64,000 bases of DNA. Source: Sphingomonas sp. PP-CE-3A-406. GTDB taxonomy: Bacteria > Pseudomonadota > Alphaproteobacteria > Sphingomonadales > Sphingomonadaceae. The translations under genes and the position numbers were made by a program. The notes below the pieces were generated by a model that was not told the origin of the DNA, ran no database searches, and worked only from the letters and a program-made list of their open reading frames with translations. The stretch's first letter is position 1, and every line of letters starts with the position of its first letter. The stretch is taken from assembly GCF_003688625.1 (NCBI RefSeq), contig NZ_RCWY01000001.1, positions 1 to 64,000 of the forward strand, in the 5' to 3' direction. Below, piece by piece: positions 18,286 to 25,721 of this stretch.

Positions 18286-19578
18286 ATGTACCCAAATCGG
18301 TTTCATGAGAGACGAGCTTTGGATAAGAAATCCTTCCCCATTCCCGTGAATGAGGCCGAGCGCCTCGAAGAACTGATATCGTACAAGGTTCTCGATACTG
18401 GATCGGAACGCGTATTTGACGATGTAGTTATGCTTGCACAAAGCCTCTTCGGCGTGGCCACCAGCACGGTCTCGCTGATCGATGACGACCGCCAATGGTT
18501 CAAAGCCCGAGCTGGGCTGGAAGTTGAGGAAACTGAGAGGAGTGCCGCATTCTGTGGGCACGCGATCCTTCAAGAAGCGGTCATGGTGGTTCCAGACGCG
18601 CGTGCCGACGGTCGGTTTGCAGAGAACCCCCTAGTTACAGGTGTCCCACATATCCGTTTCTACGCCGGCGCTCCGCTAACGACGCCGGGCGGATTCAACA
18701 TCGGTACATTATGTATTTTCGACCCGAGCCCGCGACCCGACGGGCTCAGCCGGCAAGAAGTATCTCACCTTTCCATGCTCGCCGGCATGGTGATGGAGCG
18801 GCTGATCGCACGCCGGTTGCGATTGGAGCGGCAACAGGAATCTCAGCAAGTGAGGTCGGTGGCGGGGCGGTTGAGCACCGCAGCCTATCAGCTGGAAGTG
18901 CAGGCCAAGGATCTCTCGGCACTTGCAACAGACGGAGCTCTAAGATCCGATGCGGCTGGTCAGGGTGTTCGTCAGCTCGTCTCGATGGCTGCCGAGGTCG
19001 AGACGATCCTGACGGGCGTCACCGGGAACATCGATCACGTAGCTGACGATGCCGAAAGCATGCGGAGGATCGTCGCCGGTCTCGGCGGGCACTTGGAGGG
19101 AATCGGTGCGGTCGCCAGCGAGATTTCCAGCATCGCGTCCCAGACCAGGCTGCTTTCTCTCAATGCATCAATCGAAGCGGCACGGGCTGGCGACACCGGG
19201 CGAGGGTTTGCTGTGGTGGCCAACGAGGTACGTCAGTTGGCAGGCCTTACTGCCGATGCCACCGATCACATCAAGAGCGAATTGAGGGCGATTGAGGATA
19301 CCGTCGCGCGGGTTGTTGAGCGATGTGATATTCTCGCTGGGCGCGTCGTCGCCATGCAGACGGGCTCTGCCCGGATCAAGGCAACGGCAGAATTGCAGGC
19401 GACCACCCGCATTCATGTCGGGGAGGAGGTCGATGATGCAGTGTCGGCCGTCCGGCAGATCGGCGTCAGTGCCAAGCTGGTCGACGGGCATAGCGAGGCA
19501 GTGCTGAGCGAGGTCGTCGTTCTTCGCGATCATGCCGACAGTTTGATGCAGCGCTATGTCGAGGTATCATCTGGTTAG
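18286..19578 (+). CDS. Cytoplasmic GAF-domain chemoreceptor (MCP)
   Basis: 430 residues. An N-terminal GAF domain (about 20-175) has [19 protein letters not shown] and resembles that of the GAF-GGDEF protein next door. The C-terminal half is a long methyl-accepting coiled coil whose tip reads [18 protein letters not shown] and [16 protein letters not shown], the CheA/CheW-binding hairpin. No membrane helix and no HAMP, so it is a soluble receptor. It could signal to chemotaxis or another Che-like pathway; none is encoded in this window. The ATG at 18,286 lacks a strong ribosome site; a TTG 11 codons in is an alternative. Confidence 0.88.
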   Translation: MYPNRFHERRALDKKSFPIPVNEAERLEELISYKVLDTGSERVFDDVVMLAQSLFGVATSTVSLIDDDRQWFKARAGLEVEETERSAAFCGHAILQEAVMVVPDARADGRFAENPLVTGVPHIRFYAGAPLTTPGGFNIGTLCIFDPSPRPDGLSRQEVSHLSMLAGMVMERLIARRLRLERQQESQQVRSVAGRLSTAAYQLEVQAKDLSALATDGALRSDAAGQGVRQLVSMAAEVETILTGVTGNIDHVADDAESMRRIVAGLGGHLEGIGAVASEISSIASQTRLLSLNASIEAARAGDTGRGFAVVANEVRQLAGLTADATDHIKSELRAIEDTVARVVERCDILAGRVVAMQTGSARIKATAELQATTRIHVGEEVDDAVSAVRQIGVSAKLVDGHSEAVLSEVVVLRDHADSLMQRYVEVSSG

Positions 19579-19921
19579 CCAGAGCAATGGTTGGTGCTGA
19601 AGCGTGCCGCCGTTCATGCTACCAAATCGAACATACGGCTCGTCTCGCAGCTTTTCCCAAGACTACTCTTTTTCGAGATCTGCCGCAGCACCGCAAGGTC
19701 CGCTATTGCTATCCGCTCCTCCCCATACCGGTCATTCGTTTCGCCACAACGCTAGACCTCTGCAGTGCGATTGCCCCCCAATGCTGCAATTTCATGACGT
19801 TTACGAGGGGAAGGTGCAGCAATGTCGCACTGCTTTCGCCATGATCTAGCGATTTGCGATACCAGCGCGATACCAAGATTGTATCGCGAACTCGATACCT
19901 CCACGCCTCCACGCGCTCTCC
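19579..19921. other. Intergenic stretch with one dispersed repeat
   Basis: 343 bases between two convergent genes. It contains a weak repeat copy and nothing else recognisable. Confidence 0.4.
19693..19742 (+). repeat. Dispersed intergenic repeat, partial copy
   Basis: GCAAGGTCCGCTATTGC followed by CTCCCCATACCGGTCATTCG, a shortened form in which the left block is joined directly to the right end. Confidence 0.5.
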
Positions 19922-20506
19922 TCACTTCGCTGCCTCGATAAGTAGCACGATAGCGGCCCCCGTCTGGTGGAGCTGGAACCCGGCGATATGCGCGGGAATG
20001 TTGCGCGGATTTACGCCAGCGCCGTGACCGCCGTCTTTGTTGCGTACCGTTGGAACGCCGCTTTCTAGGATGGTCCGCAAGCCGCTAAACTCGTTTTGCA
20101 TGTAATCAGGAATGAGTTTGTTATCAAATACTGCCTTAAGCAGCTTTGAAGCCGGGTCGGTCGCCAAGTGGAGCTAGTTCTTTTTGTCTAGAATGATTTT
20201 AAGAACGCTTTCGAATGAGTTGCAGCAGTCATGGATGCAGTCATCATAATTTCCGTCCACATACTCTTTATAAGCTTGCCTAAAATATTCGTTGGCTACT
20301 GCATACTCCTGACCGCTTAAAAACTGCAAAGCTAGAACGATCACCTCCGAATGCAGGAACTGAGAGTCTATCCACATGATGCAATAGTCTCGGCTAAGCA
20401 CGTCGCCGCCCAACGGGGCGGTCAAATGCAGACATTCATTCAAAAGATATTCGGCATCGGAGGATGTTTTGGCTTCGCAATTTTGCTCCTCGGTGCGGGT
20501 TGGCAA
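19922..20506 (-). pseudogene. Abortive-infection-like (STM4504/CBY_0614 type) gene split by an amber codon
   Basis: Two reading frames in the same phase are separated only by a TAG at 20,174-20,176. The first part has YVDGNYDDCIHDCCNSFES, a conserved helix; the second has KLLKAVFDNKLIP and SGVPTVRNKDGGHGAGV. Together they form the C-terminal half of a family annotated as abortive-infection or STM4504/CBY_0614-like. In relatives a tryptophan follows the lysine-rich end of part one, so TGG to TAG is the likely lesion. The N-terminus also looks short. Without suppression the product is a 110-residue stump. AT-richer than its surroundings. Confidence 0.65.
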
Positions 20507-20886
20507 ACTTACGTCCTAGAGTTTCGTCCTGTCGTGTCGACTCACGTGCCGGAATTCCCGTCGCCAAATTGGATGTGCGGTCGAGCTATTAGCGCTCGCC
20601 ATTGCGTCGTCATCAGTATGGGTGAACGATCCGTTTGGGACTACTTCATTTTCTCGCTGCCTCTTTGCATCATGCTGGCGGGAGATGGGATACTCCTATC
20701 CCGCTCTGAGCACGTCCGCTAACGCCCAGTTGCAGTCGTTCGCGGTTGTGCACGACCTTCCTAAAACCGGTCGCTACAGCTATCGCAATGAAGGGATTGT
20801 GCCCCCCTTTTGGACAAACCCCGGATGCGGAAAAATATTCTGCACTTTGGCCGCAACAAGCCCGATGGTCGCATCGGTTTTGTTTA
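20507..20886. other. Intergenic stretch, no gene seen
   Basis: 380 bases up to the broken end of the IS3 element. A 123-residue frame on the plus strand is antisense to the abortive-infection gene for half its length and has no family features. Confidence 0.4.
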
Positions 20887-21435
20887 CGTGACCACCATGC
20901 ACGGCAGCCCGCGACGTTCGGCGATGGCGCTCAACTCGCGAACGACCCGCCGACCTGACAGCGAGGTATCGACGATGCACCCCAGGCACTCCCGGCTGTA
21001 ATCGTCGATGACGTTGAGCATGCGGAACCGCCGGCCGCAGGCCAATGAGTCCGACACGAAGTCCAGCGACCAGCGCTGGTTGGGTTCCTGCGGGATCGCC
21101 ATCGGCGCCCGCGTGCCCAGCGCGCGCTTGCGGCCGCCACGCTTGCGCACCGTCAGCCGCTCCTCGCGATACAGCCGGTACACCTTCTTCAGGTTCATGC
21201 CTTTCCCCTCGCGCTCGAGCAGGATCGCCAGCCGCCGGTAGCCGAACCGACGACGCTCGTTCGCGATCTCGCGCATCCGCTCGCGGACAGCATCGTCCTT
21301 CCCGCGAAGCGGCTCATATTGCCACGCCGACCGGTTGACCCCGATCAGCCTGCAGGCGCGACGCTCGGAGAAGCTGTGGTCGGCCATCAGCTTCTCCACC
21401 GCAGCGTAGCGATCTCCAGACCGGGTCAGTTTTTT
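20884..21435 (-). pseudogene. IS3-family OrfB (transposase catalytic part), truncated
   Basis: Read in the -1 frame from KKLTRSGDRYAAVEKL. It contains the HTH_21 region (RRFGYRRLAILLEREGKGM) and the start of the rve integrase core with the first catalytic Asp in WSLDFVSDSL and the second in NVIDDYSREC. It stops near GLPCMVVT, just before the DNGTE-type motif, so the rest of the core and the catalytic Glu are missing. Confidence 0.85.
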
Positions 21436-21689
21436 CCCAGCAGATCCTTCAGCGCCGACACGTCGAGCATCGACTCCGCCAGCAGCTTCTTCAGCTGGCG
21501 GTTCTCGTCCTCGAGCGCCCGCAACCGCGCCGCCTCCGACACGGTCATTCCGCCGTACTTCGACTTCCAGTTGTAAAAGGTCGCATCGCTGATCCCGTGC
21601 TTGCGGCACAGGTCGGCCGTTTTCACGCCAGCTTCATGCTCGCGCAACACGCCAATGATCTGATCCTCGGTAAATCGGCCTCGCCGCAT
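21426..21689 (-). CDS. IS3-family OrfA (transposase DNA-binding part)
   Basis: 87 residues from the ATG at 21,689. HTH_Tnp_1 domain with RRGRFTEDQIIGVLREHEAG and CRKHGISDATFYNWKSKYGG, then a leucine-zipper segment (LEDENRQLKKLLAE). It ends at a TGA right after the slippery site A-AAA-AAC, so part of the product should shift -1 into orfB. Intact, but its partner is truncated. Confidence 0.88.
   Translation of the reverse strand: MRRGRFTEDQIIGVLREHEAGVKTADLCRKHGISDATFYNWKSKYGGMTVSEAARLRALEDENRQLKKLLAESMLDVSALKDLLGKN
21429..21435 (-). promoter_or_regulatory. Programmed -1 frameshift site of the IS3 element
   Basis: On the minus strand the heptamer A-AAA-AAC is in the orfA frame directly before its TGA stop. 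Slipping one base back gives the orfB frame (GKKLTRSG), the standard way IS3 elements make the fused transposase. Confidence 0.8.
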
Positions 21690-21747
21690 CACTCGTCTCC
21701 ATCTGACGAGCTAACTTACCAATGGCATGAATTCTGGGGAGCAGGTC

Positions 21748-21861
21748 AAGCCTTGGGCTGGCGCAGGGGCCATGCTCTTGGACGCGGGACTTGCACTCGG
21801 TGCGCCAAACTTTGTCACAGCTGAAGATCGAGACATTCTCCTCGCTGGATGGCCAGCGTAA
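21748..21861 (+). pseudogene. Possible 3' fragment of a gene cut by the IS3 element
   Basis: Starting exactly at the IS end there is an open frame ending in TAA that reads like a protein C-terminus (MLLDAGLALGAPNFVTAED, then RDILLAGWPA). No start codon context and no family recognised. The other half is not visible beyond the broken side of the IS. Confidence 0.3.
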
Positions 21862-21889
21862 AAACGTCGGCCGCTTTAGACTTTGAGTT

Positions 21890-21940
21890 CCGAAAAGCAG
21901 CCGGACCGTTCTCCTTCCCAACCCGGTCGTTCCCGCTACG
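21890..21940 (+). repeat. Dispersed intergenic repeat, left half
   Basis: Contains GCAGCCGGACCGTTCTCC and CCAACCCGGTCGTTCCCGCT, a diverged left half of the family, about 100 bases inside the right attachment repeat. Confidence 0.55.
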
Positions 21941-21995
21941 CGGTCGCTGGCGGGGAGGCGCATTGGGCGACCACATTAGTTGGGCGATCAACAGC

Positions 21996-22476
21996 CTACG
22001 CCTTCGCAACGATTAATGTATGATGTTGGCCAGATCCTGTCCCCGCAACCAACTTTGACGACACTCCAAACCTCGTAGCGATAGCTCCGGGGCTGTCGTC
22101 GTTTATGGCCTCTTTCCTTTCCCGTGCGTCCAGCCATCCGACACCAAATTTGCCTTGAAGCGTGACGTCGACTTCGCTGCGCTTCGGGCCGGGCGTCAGT
22201 GTCGCACGCTCGATGAGCCAGCGAATGGTGTCCGCGGCTTTGTCGCGGTCTTCAGGGCGGTTCAATGCCTCGGCCAGCTTCTCGACCTTCTTAGCGTAGG
22301 TTCCGGCGATGTTGGAAGGAATGTCGGGTGTGTCGGCAGGAGTTTCCGCCAATGCCGCCTTCAAGACTTTCTCCAGCGAGCAGGCGGTCCATCAATGTCT
22401 CGTTGTAGCGGCCGTTCTCAATGGCATCGACGATGTCTGCCTTAGCCTCATTGATCTTGGCCAGCTTAGACTCCGT
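21996..22476 (-). pseudogene. Second large serine recombinase, C-terminal remnant
   Basis: Two frames together give the typical coiled-coil end of a large serine recombinase: KLAKINEAKADIVDAIENGR then MDRLLAGE, a frameshift near 22,370, then SNIAGTYAKKVEKLAEALN and DTIRWLIERATLTPG. It ends over the attachment repeat with SSKLVAGTG, parallel to SKMVAGTG in the intact recombinase. The catalytic half is gone. This marks an older or neighbouring element that used the same tRNA site. Confidence 0.75.
22034..22059 (+). repeat. Right island attachment repeat (attR-like)
   Basis: ATCCTGTCCCCGCAACCA plus ACTTTGAC, identical to the tRNA-fMet 3' region at 219-244 except for one base. It lies inside the 3' end of a recombinase pseudogene whose C-terminal VAGTG is encoded by it, just as in the left recombinase. 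Confidence 0.82.
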
Positions 22477-22496
22477 TGCGGTGTGAGCGCAACGGC

Positions 22497-22558
22497 AAAA
22501 TTGGTGGAAAGCAGCTCGGCCGCTATCAGCGATCGTCGTAAAAAGCCGTTCGTTCCGG
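22497..22558 (+). repeat. Dispersed intergenic repeat, type B copy
   Basis: Begins AAAATTGGTGGAAAGCAG like the copy at 2467 and ends AAAGCCGTTCGTTCCG. It directly adjoins the recombinase remnant and lies just outside the right attachment repeat. Confidence 0.5.
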
Positions 22559-22743
22559 GGGGGCAGGGCATGGGCTCGAAAGTACGCAATCCTCGCGCTT
22601 TCACGAAGCGGTCGGAAGCCGTTAAACAACCATCGCACGATTTCAGGAGCACCTTAGAGCCGAGAGCGGGCCAGCTACGGGAAGAATGCCTCGCTCAAGG
22701 CAAGTTCGGCGCCCGCGTCTGGGCCGGTATCGGATGCGAGCGT

Positions 22744-23217
22744 TCATCGATCTCCCACCCGCCTTGCCGCCTGCCCGGCGGTTCGAGTACGGTTCAGTTC
22801 CCTTACCAAGAAAGGGAAAGCTGACCGGATGTCTCCGCGACTCGTCCAAGACGGTATCTGTACTATCCGGTAGTCGTATCGGACGATCTTAGTCGGCTCG
22901 ACGGGGCCAGTCTCCGAGCCATCGTTCTGCTGACCGGTACGAACAGCCACGACATGCTTACGATCGTAGCACAGCATCGGTTCAAATCCGCTGGCCGGAT
23001 CGAGCCGGCGGAACCATATATATTGCATACCGGCTGATTTCGGTTCAATGCGCACTCGGGGGAAATCGCCTCCCGCGTCGGCGCGGTCGAGACGCACTCG
23101 CCGTACAAGGCCAGCGGCCACCAAAGCGTCTATGCGTGGCTCGGCGAGAGCTTCGGCGCTAAACTCGATGGGGGATGTGGCAGACAATAGCGGTGCGCAT
23201 TGACGTTGCCCTTCCAC
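22744..23217 (-). CDS. Probable lipoprotein, 5' end damaged
   Basis: 157 residues from a GTG at 23,217. The sequence looks like a real small envelope protein with QRQCAPLL, IDALVAAGLVRRV, GFEPMLCYDRKHVV and a closing YRIVQIPSW...FPFLVREL; similar unnamed proteins occur in sphingomonads. In the same frame upstream, TLLAGCHLN is a good lipobox, but a TAG at about 23,316 precedes it and no start codon lies between. So the signal peptide was probably lost by a frameshift. Without it the product would stay in the cytoplasm. Confidence 0.5.
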   Translation of the reverse strand: MEGQRQCAPLLSATSPIEFSAEALAEPRIDALVAAGLVRRVRLDRADAGGDFPRVRIEPKSAGMQYIWFRRLDPASGFEPMLCYDRKHVVAVRTGQQNDGSETGPVEPTKIVRYDYRIVQIPSWTSRGDIRSAFPFLVRELNRTRTAGQAARRVGDR

Positions 23218-23541
23218 CTGCTCGCGTATCCGCTGTATCGCATCGTCGGGTTTCGCCCGCGGCTTCGCGGCGTTTAGATGACAACCGGCCAGCAGCGTGA
23301 ACGAGCAGGCCGAGCGGCACTAAGGGCTGTGCCACGTTCGAGAGCCAAGAAAGTACTTGCTCCGCAGCAGCGACCTCCTTCCCCCTGCCTGATTGGCGTT
23401 GTTCTTCCCGGATAGCCCCCCCGCTTCATAAAAAGCTTTGCCCCGTAACTGCTCGCTCGCCGGTTTTAAATTATAAACATTCCCCTGGAGCATTCACGCG
23501 ACTTTGGATGGCTGTCCATATGTTTGGCGTATCCCGCATGA
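23218..23541. other. Spacer with lipoprotein 5' remnant
   Basis: The first 70 bases hold the former lipobox region of the gene above. The rest has no gene, no repeat and no clear terminator; it separates the decayed boundary DNA from the T6SS locus. Confidence 0.4.
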
Positions 23542-25152
23542 TCACGGCGGTGGCCTTTTCGCCTGCGCGTTGTAGGCTTCCCGGAATTCCTTGGCGAACA
23601 CGTCCATGAACGCTTCGTCGGAACCGTGCGCAACGCCGCCGAACTCTCGTTCGTACGCTTGCCATAGCGCGGCGTCGCGGGCTGCGGGTAGGATCCGCTC
23701 GAGCAGTCCTTTCGACTCGGCGCGCGTGCGGATCGCGGTCGGGGAGAAGCGGTCGAGCGTTGCCCGCAAGGCGCCCTGCATGGCGCGGATGGTCGCCATC
23801 TGGTGCGATTGCAGGTCGACATACGCGTCCTCGATGGCATTTTCGGCGTCCATGAAGCCGCGTTGGGGCGGATTGAGCAGCATCGCCATCGCTTCTTCGG
23901 GCGTGCGGGCGAACTTGATCGGATTGTTGCCCTCGGACGTGAAAGCAGTCATCTCCGCGCCTAACTGCGCCTTCGCACGGGCGCGGGCCTCGACCATGAC
24001 GACCAGCCCGGCGACGAGCCGACGCAGCAGGCGACCGCTTCGTGCGAGTACAACGCTGGGCTCGTCGGTCACCTGCTCCTTACGCAATCCCATTTGGGTC
24101 AGGAAAGCGTCGATGTCTCCTCGCGGCTGCGATGCAGGCGATGCAGGCGATGCAGGCGATGCAGGCGATGCAGGCGATGCAGGCGATGCAGGCGATGCAG
24201 GCGATGCAGGCGATGCAGGTGGCGCAGACGGTGCGGAAGGGGCAGGGGCGGTGCTCGACGGCGGTGCGTCCCAGCCCGACGGAGTCATCTGCGGCGCCGC
24301 CGCAGGGAGCGCATCACGCGCTGCGGGCCGCGACAGGCCGAGCGGGTCGGACGGTGCCTCCACGGGCTGGCCAAAGCCGCCTCTTGCCCAATCGACCACA
24401 TTGCCTTCCGCAATGCGACCCCAGACATCGTCGGGCGACGGCGTCGCAGGGCGGTCGGGCGCTGCGCTCGACCAGCCCGATGCAGGGTCCGGTGCGGGAA
24501 CGTGCGCGGTCCAAGCCGAAGCGACCGGTACGTCGGGTGCGGCCTGCGTTGCATGCCAGCCACCGCCCGTGGCGGTTGGCGGCGCAAGGGGTGTCGGCGA
24601 CCGGTGCGGTTCCTGCCGTGCGAGGCCAGGGCCGATCTGCGGCTGCCACCGTCCGCTCGACCCTGCCGCCGCCGGTATCGGCGTGCTGTCCCAATGTTGC
24701 GCGGCACCGTAGCCCGATGCGCCATAGGGATCGGGCGTCGATGGAGCTTCAGGTGCCGCGGCGAGACCATCGTCCCAGCCACGCCATTCAGCCGACTTGG
24801 GCAGTTCGGCGGTCTCCGCCGCGATCGACGCGCTGTCGCCGGTGAGCCGCGCGGCAATCTCGTAATGGCCGATCTGCACCACGTCGCCGTGCATGATCCG
24901 GTGTGGCGCCGGCAGCCGCGTCGATGCGCCGTTCAAATACGTGCCATTGGTGCTGACATCGGTCAGGATATAGCCGCTGCCGTCGAACATGATCTCGAAA
25001 TGGCGCGACGAGATGTGGTTGCGCGGATCGGGCAGGCTCCAGTCGCACGAGGCGGCGCGACCGACGACGGCACCGCGACGGCTGAGAACGAACTCGGTCG
25101 GCATGCCATTGTCGAGCCGTGCGACATTGCCGATCGTCAACGTGAGCGTCAT
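23542..25152 (-). CDS. tagH: T6SS-associated FHA-domain protein
   Basis: 536 residues. The N-terminal FHA domain (about 10-100) has GRAASCDWSLPD, ISSRHFEI and TNGTYLNG, the phosphothreonine-binding set. A low-complexity linker (Pro/Ala/Ser-rich) contains ten copies of Ser-Pro-Ala. The C-terminal 190 residues (IDAFLTQMGLRKEQV ... FGKE/AYNAQ) match the T6SS FHA C-terminal domain. In other bacteria such proteins take part in threonine-phosphorylation control of T6SS firing; no kinase or phosphatase is visible here. The ATG overlaps the upstream stop (ATGA). Third gene of the vgrG operon. Confidence 0.88.
   Translation of the reverse strand: MTLTLTIGNVARLDNGMPTEFVLSRRGAVVGRAASCDWSLPDPRNHISSRHFEIMFDGSGYILTDVSTNGTYLNGASTRLPAPHRIMHGDVVQIGHYEIAARLTGDSASIAAETAELPKSAEWRGWDDGLAAAPEAPSTPDPYGASGYGAAQHWDSTPIPAAAGSSGRWQPQIGPGLARQEPHRSPTPLAPPTATGGGWHATQAAPDVPVASAWTAHVPAPDPASGWSSAAPDRPATPSPDDVWGRIAEGNVVDWARGGFGQPVEAPSDPLGLSRPAARDALPAAAPQMTPSGWDAPPSSTAPAPSAPSAPPASPASPASPASPASPASPASPASPASPASQPRGDIDAFLTQMGLRKEQVTDEPSVVLARSGRLLRRLVAGLVVMVEARARAKAQLGAEMTAFTSEGNNPIKFARTPEEAMAMLLNPPQRGFMDAENAIEDAYVDLQSHQMATIRAMQGALRATLDRFSPTAIRTRAESKGLLERILPAARDAALWQAYEREFGGVAHGSDEAFMDVFAKEFREAYNAQAKRPPP
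24131..24220 (-). repeat. 9-bp tandem repeat, 10 units
   Basis: Ten perfect or near-perfect copies of GATGCAGGC (last one ends in T) inside tagH, encoding a Ser-Pro-Ala run. Unit length is a multiple of three, so copy changes alter linker length without breaking the frame. Confidence 0.95.
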
Positions 25153-25721
25153 GGTTTCGCCAGCGCCTGAACCCCGCGTTCCGCAACCTGCTCGGCGAGC
25201 GCGAGTGCCTCGGCCAGAGTGGTGCCCGGCGTGCCGCTGCGATAGGCCGATGCCTTCACCGCGCCGGCAGCATAGCGCAGGCAGGCTTCGGGAGGCGCGA
25301 GCACGGGGGCGGCATTCATGGGCGCGATCGAGCCGCCTGAATAGAAAACGGCCATCCCCAACAGACGTTCTGGACTGCGTTGTCCGGCGGCCTCTGCGGC
25401 GGCGTGGGTCGCTCGACGATTGGTGTCGCTCGGCTCGTCGATCCAGCGCATCGCATGATCCAGCGCGAGTTGATCGCGGATCGGCAGGCTGCGATCGCAA
25501 GCATGATCGTGCAGGCATCGTGCGGCCCAGGCGACCGTCTCCTGACGCGGCAGCGCGTGCGCGATATAGTCGAGCGCATCGGCTGGGGCGTCGCCGCGGC
25601 GAAGCAGGTCATAGCGCGCATGGAGATCGTCCGCCGCGGGCGGAAGATCGTCCTCGTCGACGTCCATCAGCGCGAACACCTGGCGCGCCTGGGTTAGTTT
25701 CACGGTTGGCCAGCGGGTCAT
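25149..25721 (-). CDS. Small T6SS-linked protein of unknown function (DUF6931-like)
   Basis: 190 residues, mostly helical, soluble, rich in alanine, with WAARCLHDHACDRSLPI and LALDHAMRWIDEPSD. It overlaps vgrG upstream and tagH downstream by four bases each (ATGA), so the three are strictly co-translated. It resembles a small family found beside T6SS VgrG/FHA genes that I recall as DUF6931; that name is from memory. A role as VgrG adaptor or loading factor is an inference from position. Confidence 0.7.
   Translation of the reverse strand: MTRWPTVKLTQARQVFALMDVDEDDLPPAADDLHARYDLLRRGDAPADALDYIAHALPRQETVAWAARCLHDHACDRSLPIRDQLALDHAMRWIDEPSDTNRRATHAAAEAAGQRSPERLLGMAVFYSGGSIAPMNAAPVLAPPEACLRYAAGAVKASAYRSGTPGTTLAEALALAEQVAERGVQALAKP

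Larger units (their letters stand above)
20887..21748 (-). mobile_element. IS3-family element, 3'-truncated
   Basis: The outer end at 21,748 reads TGACCTGCTCCCCAGAAT on the minus strand, a known IS3-type terminal repeat. It is followed by orfA and a frameshifted orfB. The far end is lost in the middle of the integrase core, so about 860 of an expected 1,200 bases remain. Transposition is not possible without help. Confidence 0.8.

Noticed and set aside
20351..20722. 123-residue plus-strand frame with a hydrophobic segment
   Set aside because: Half of it is antisense to the abortive-infection gene, whose family motifs are clear; no ribosome site.
24131..24220. Tandem array that might be taken for a CRISPR
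   Set aside because: Units are 9 bases with no spacers and lie inside a coding sequence. No CRISPR array or cas gene was seen anywhere in the window.
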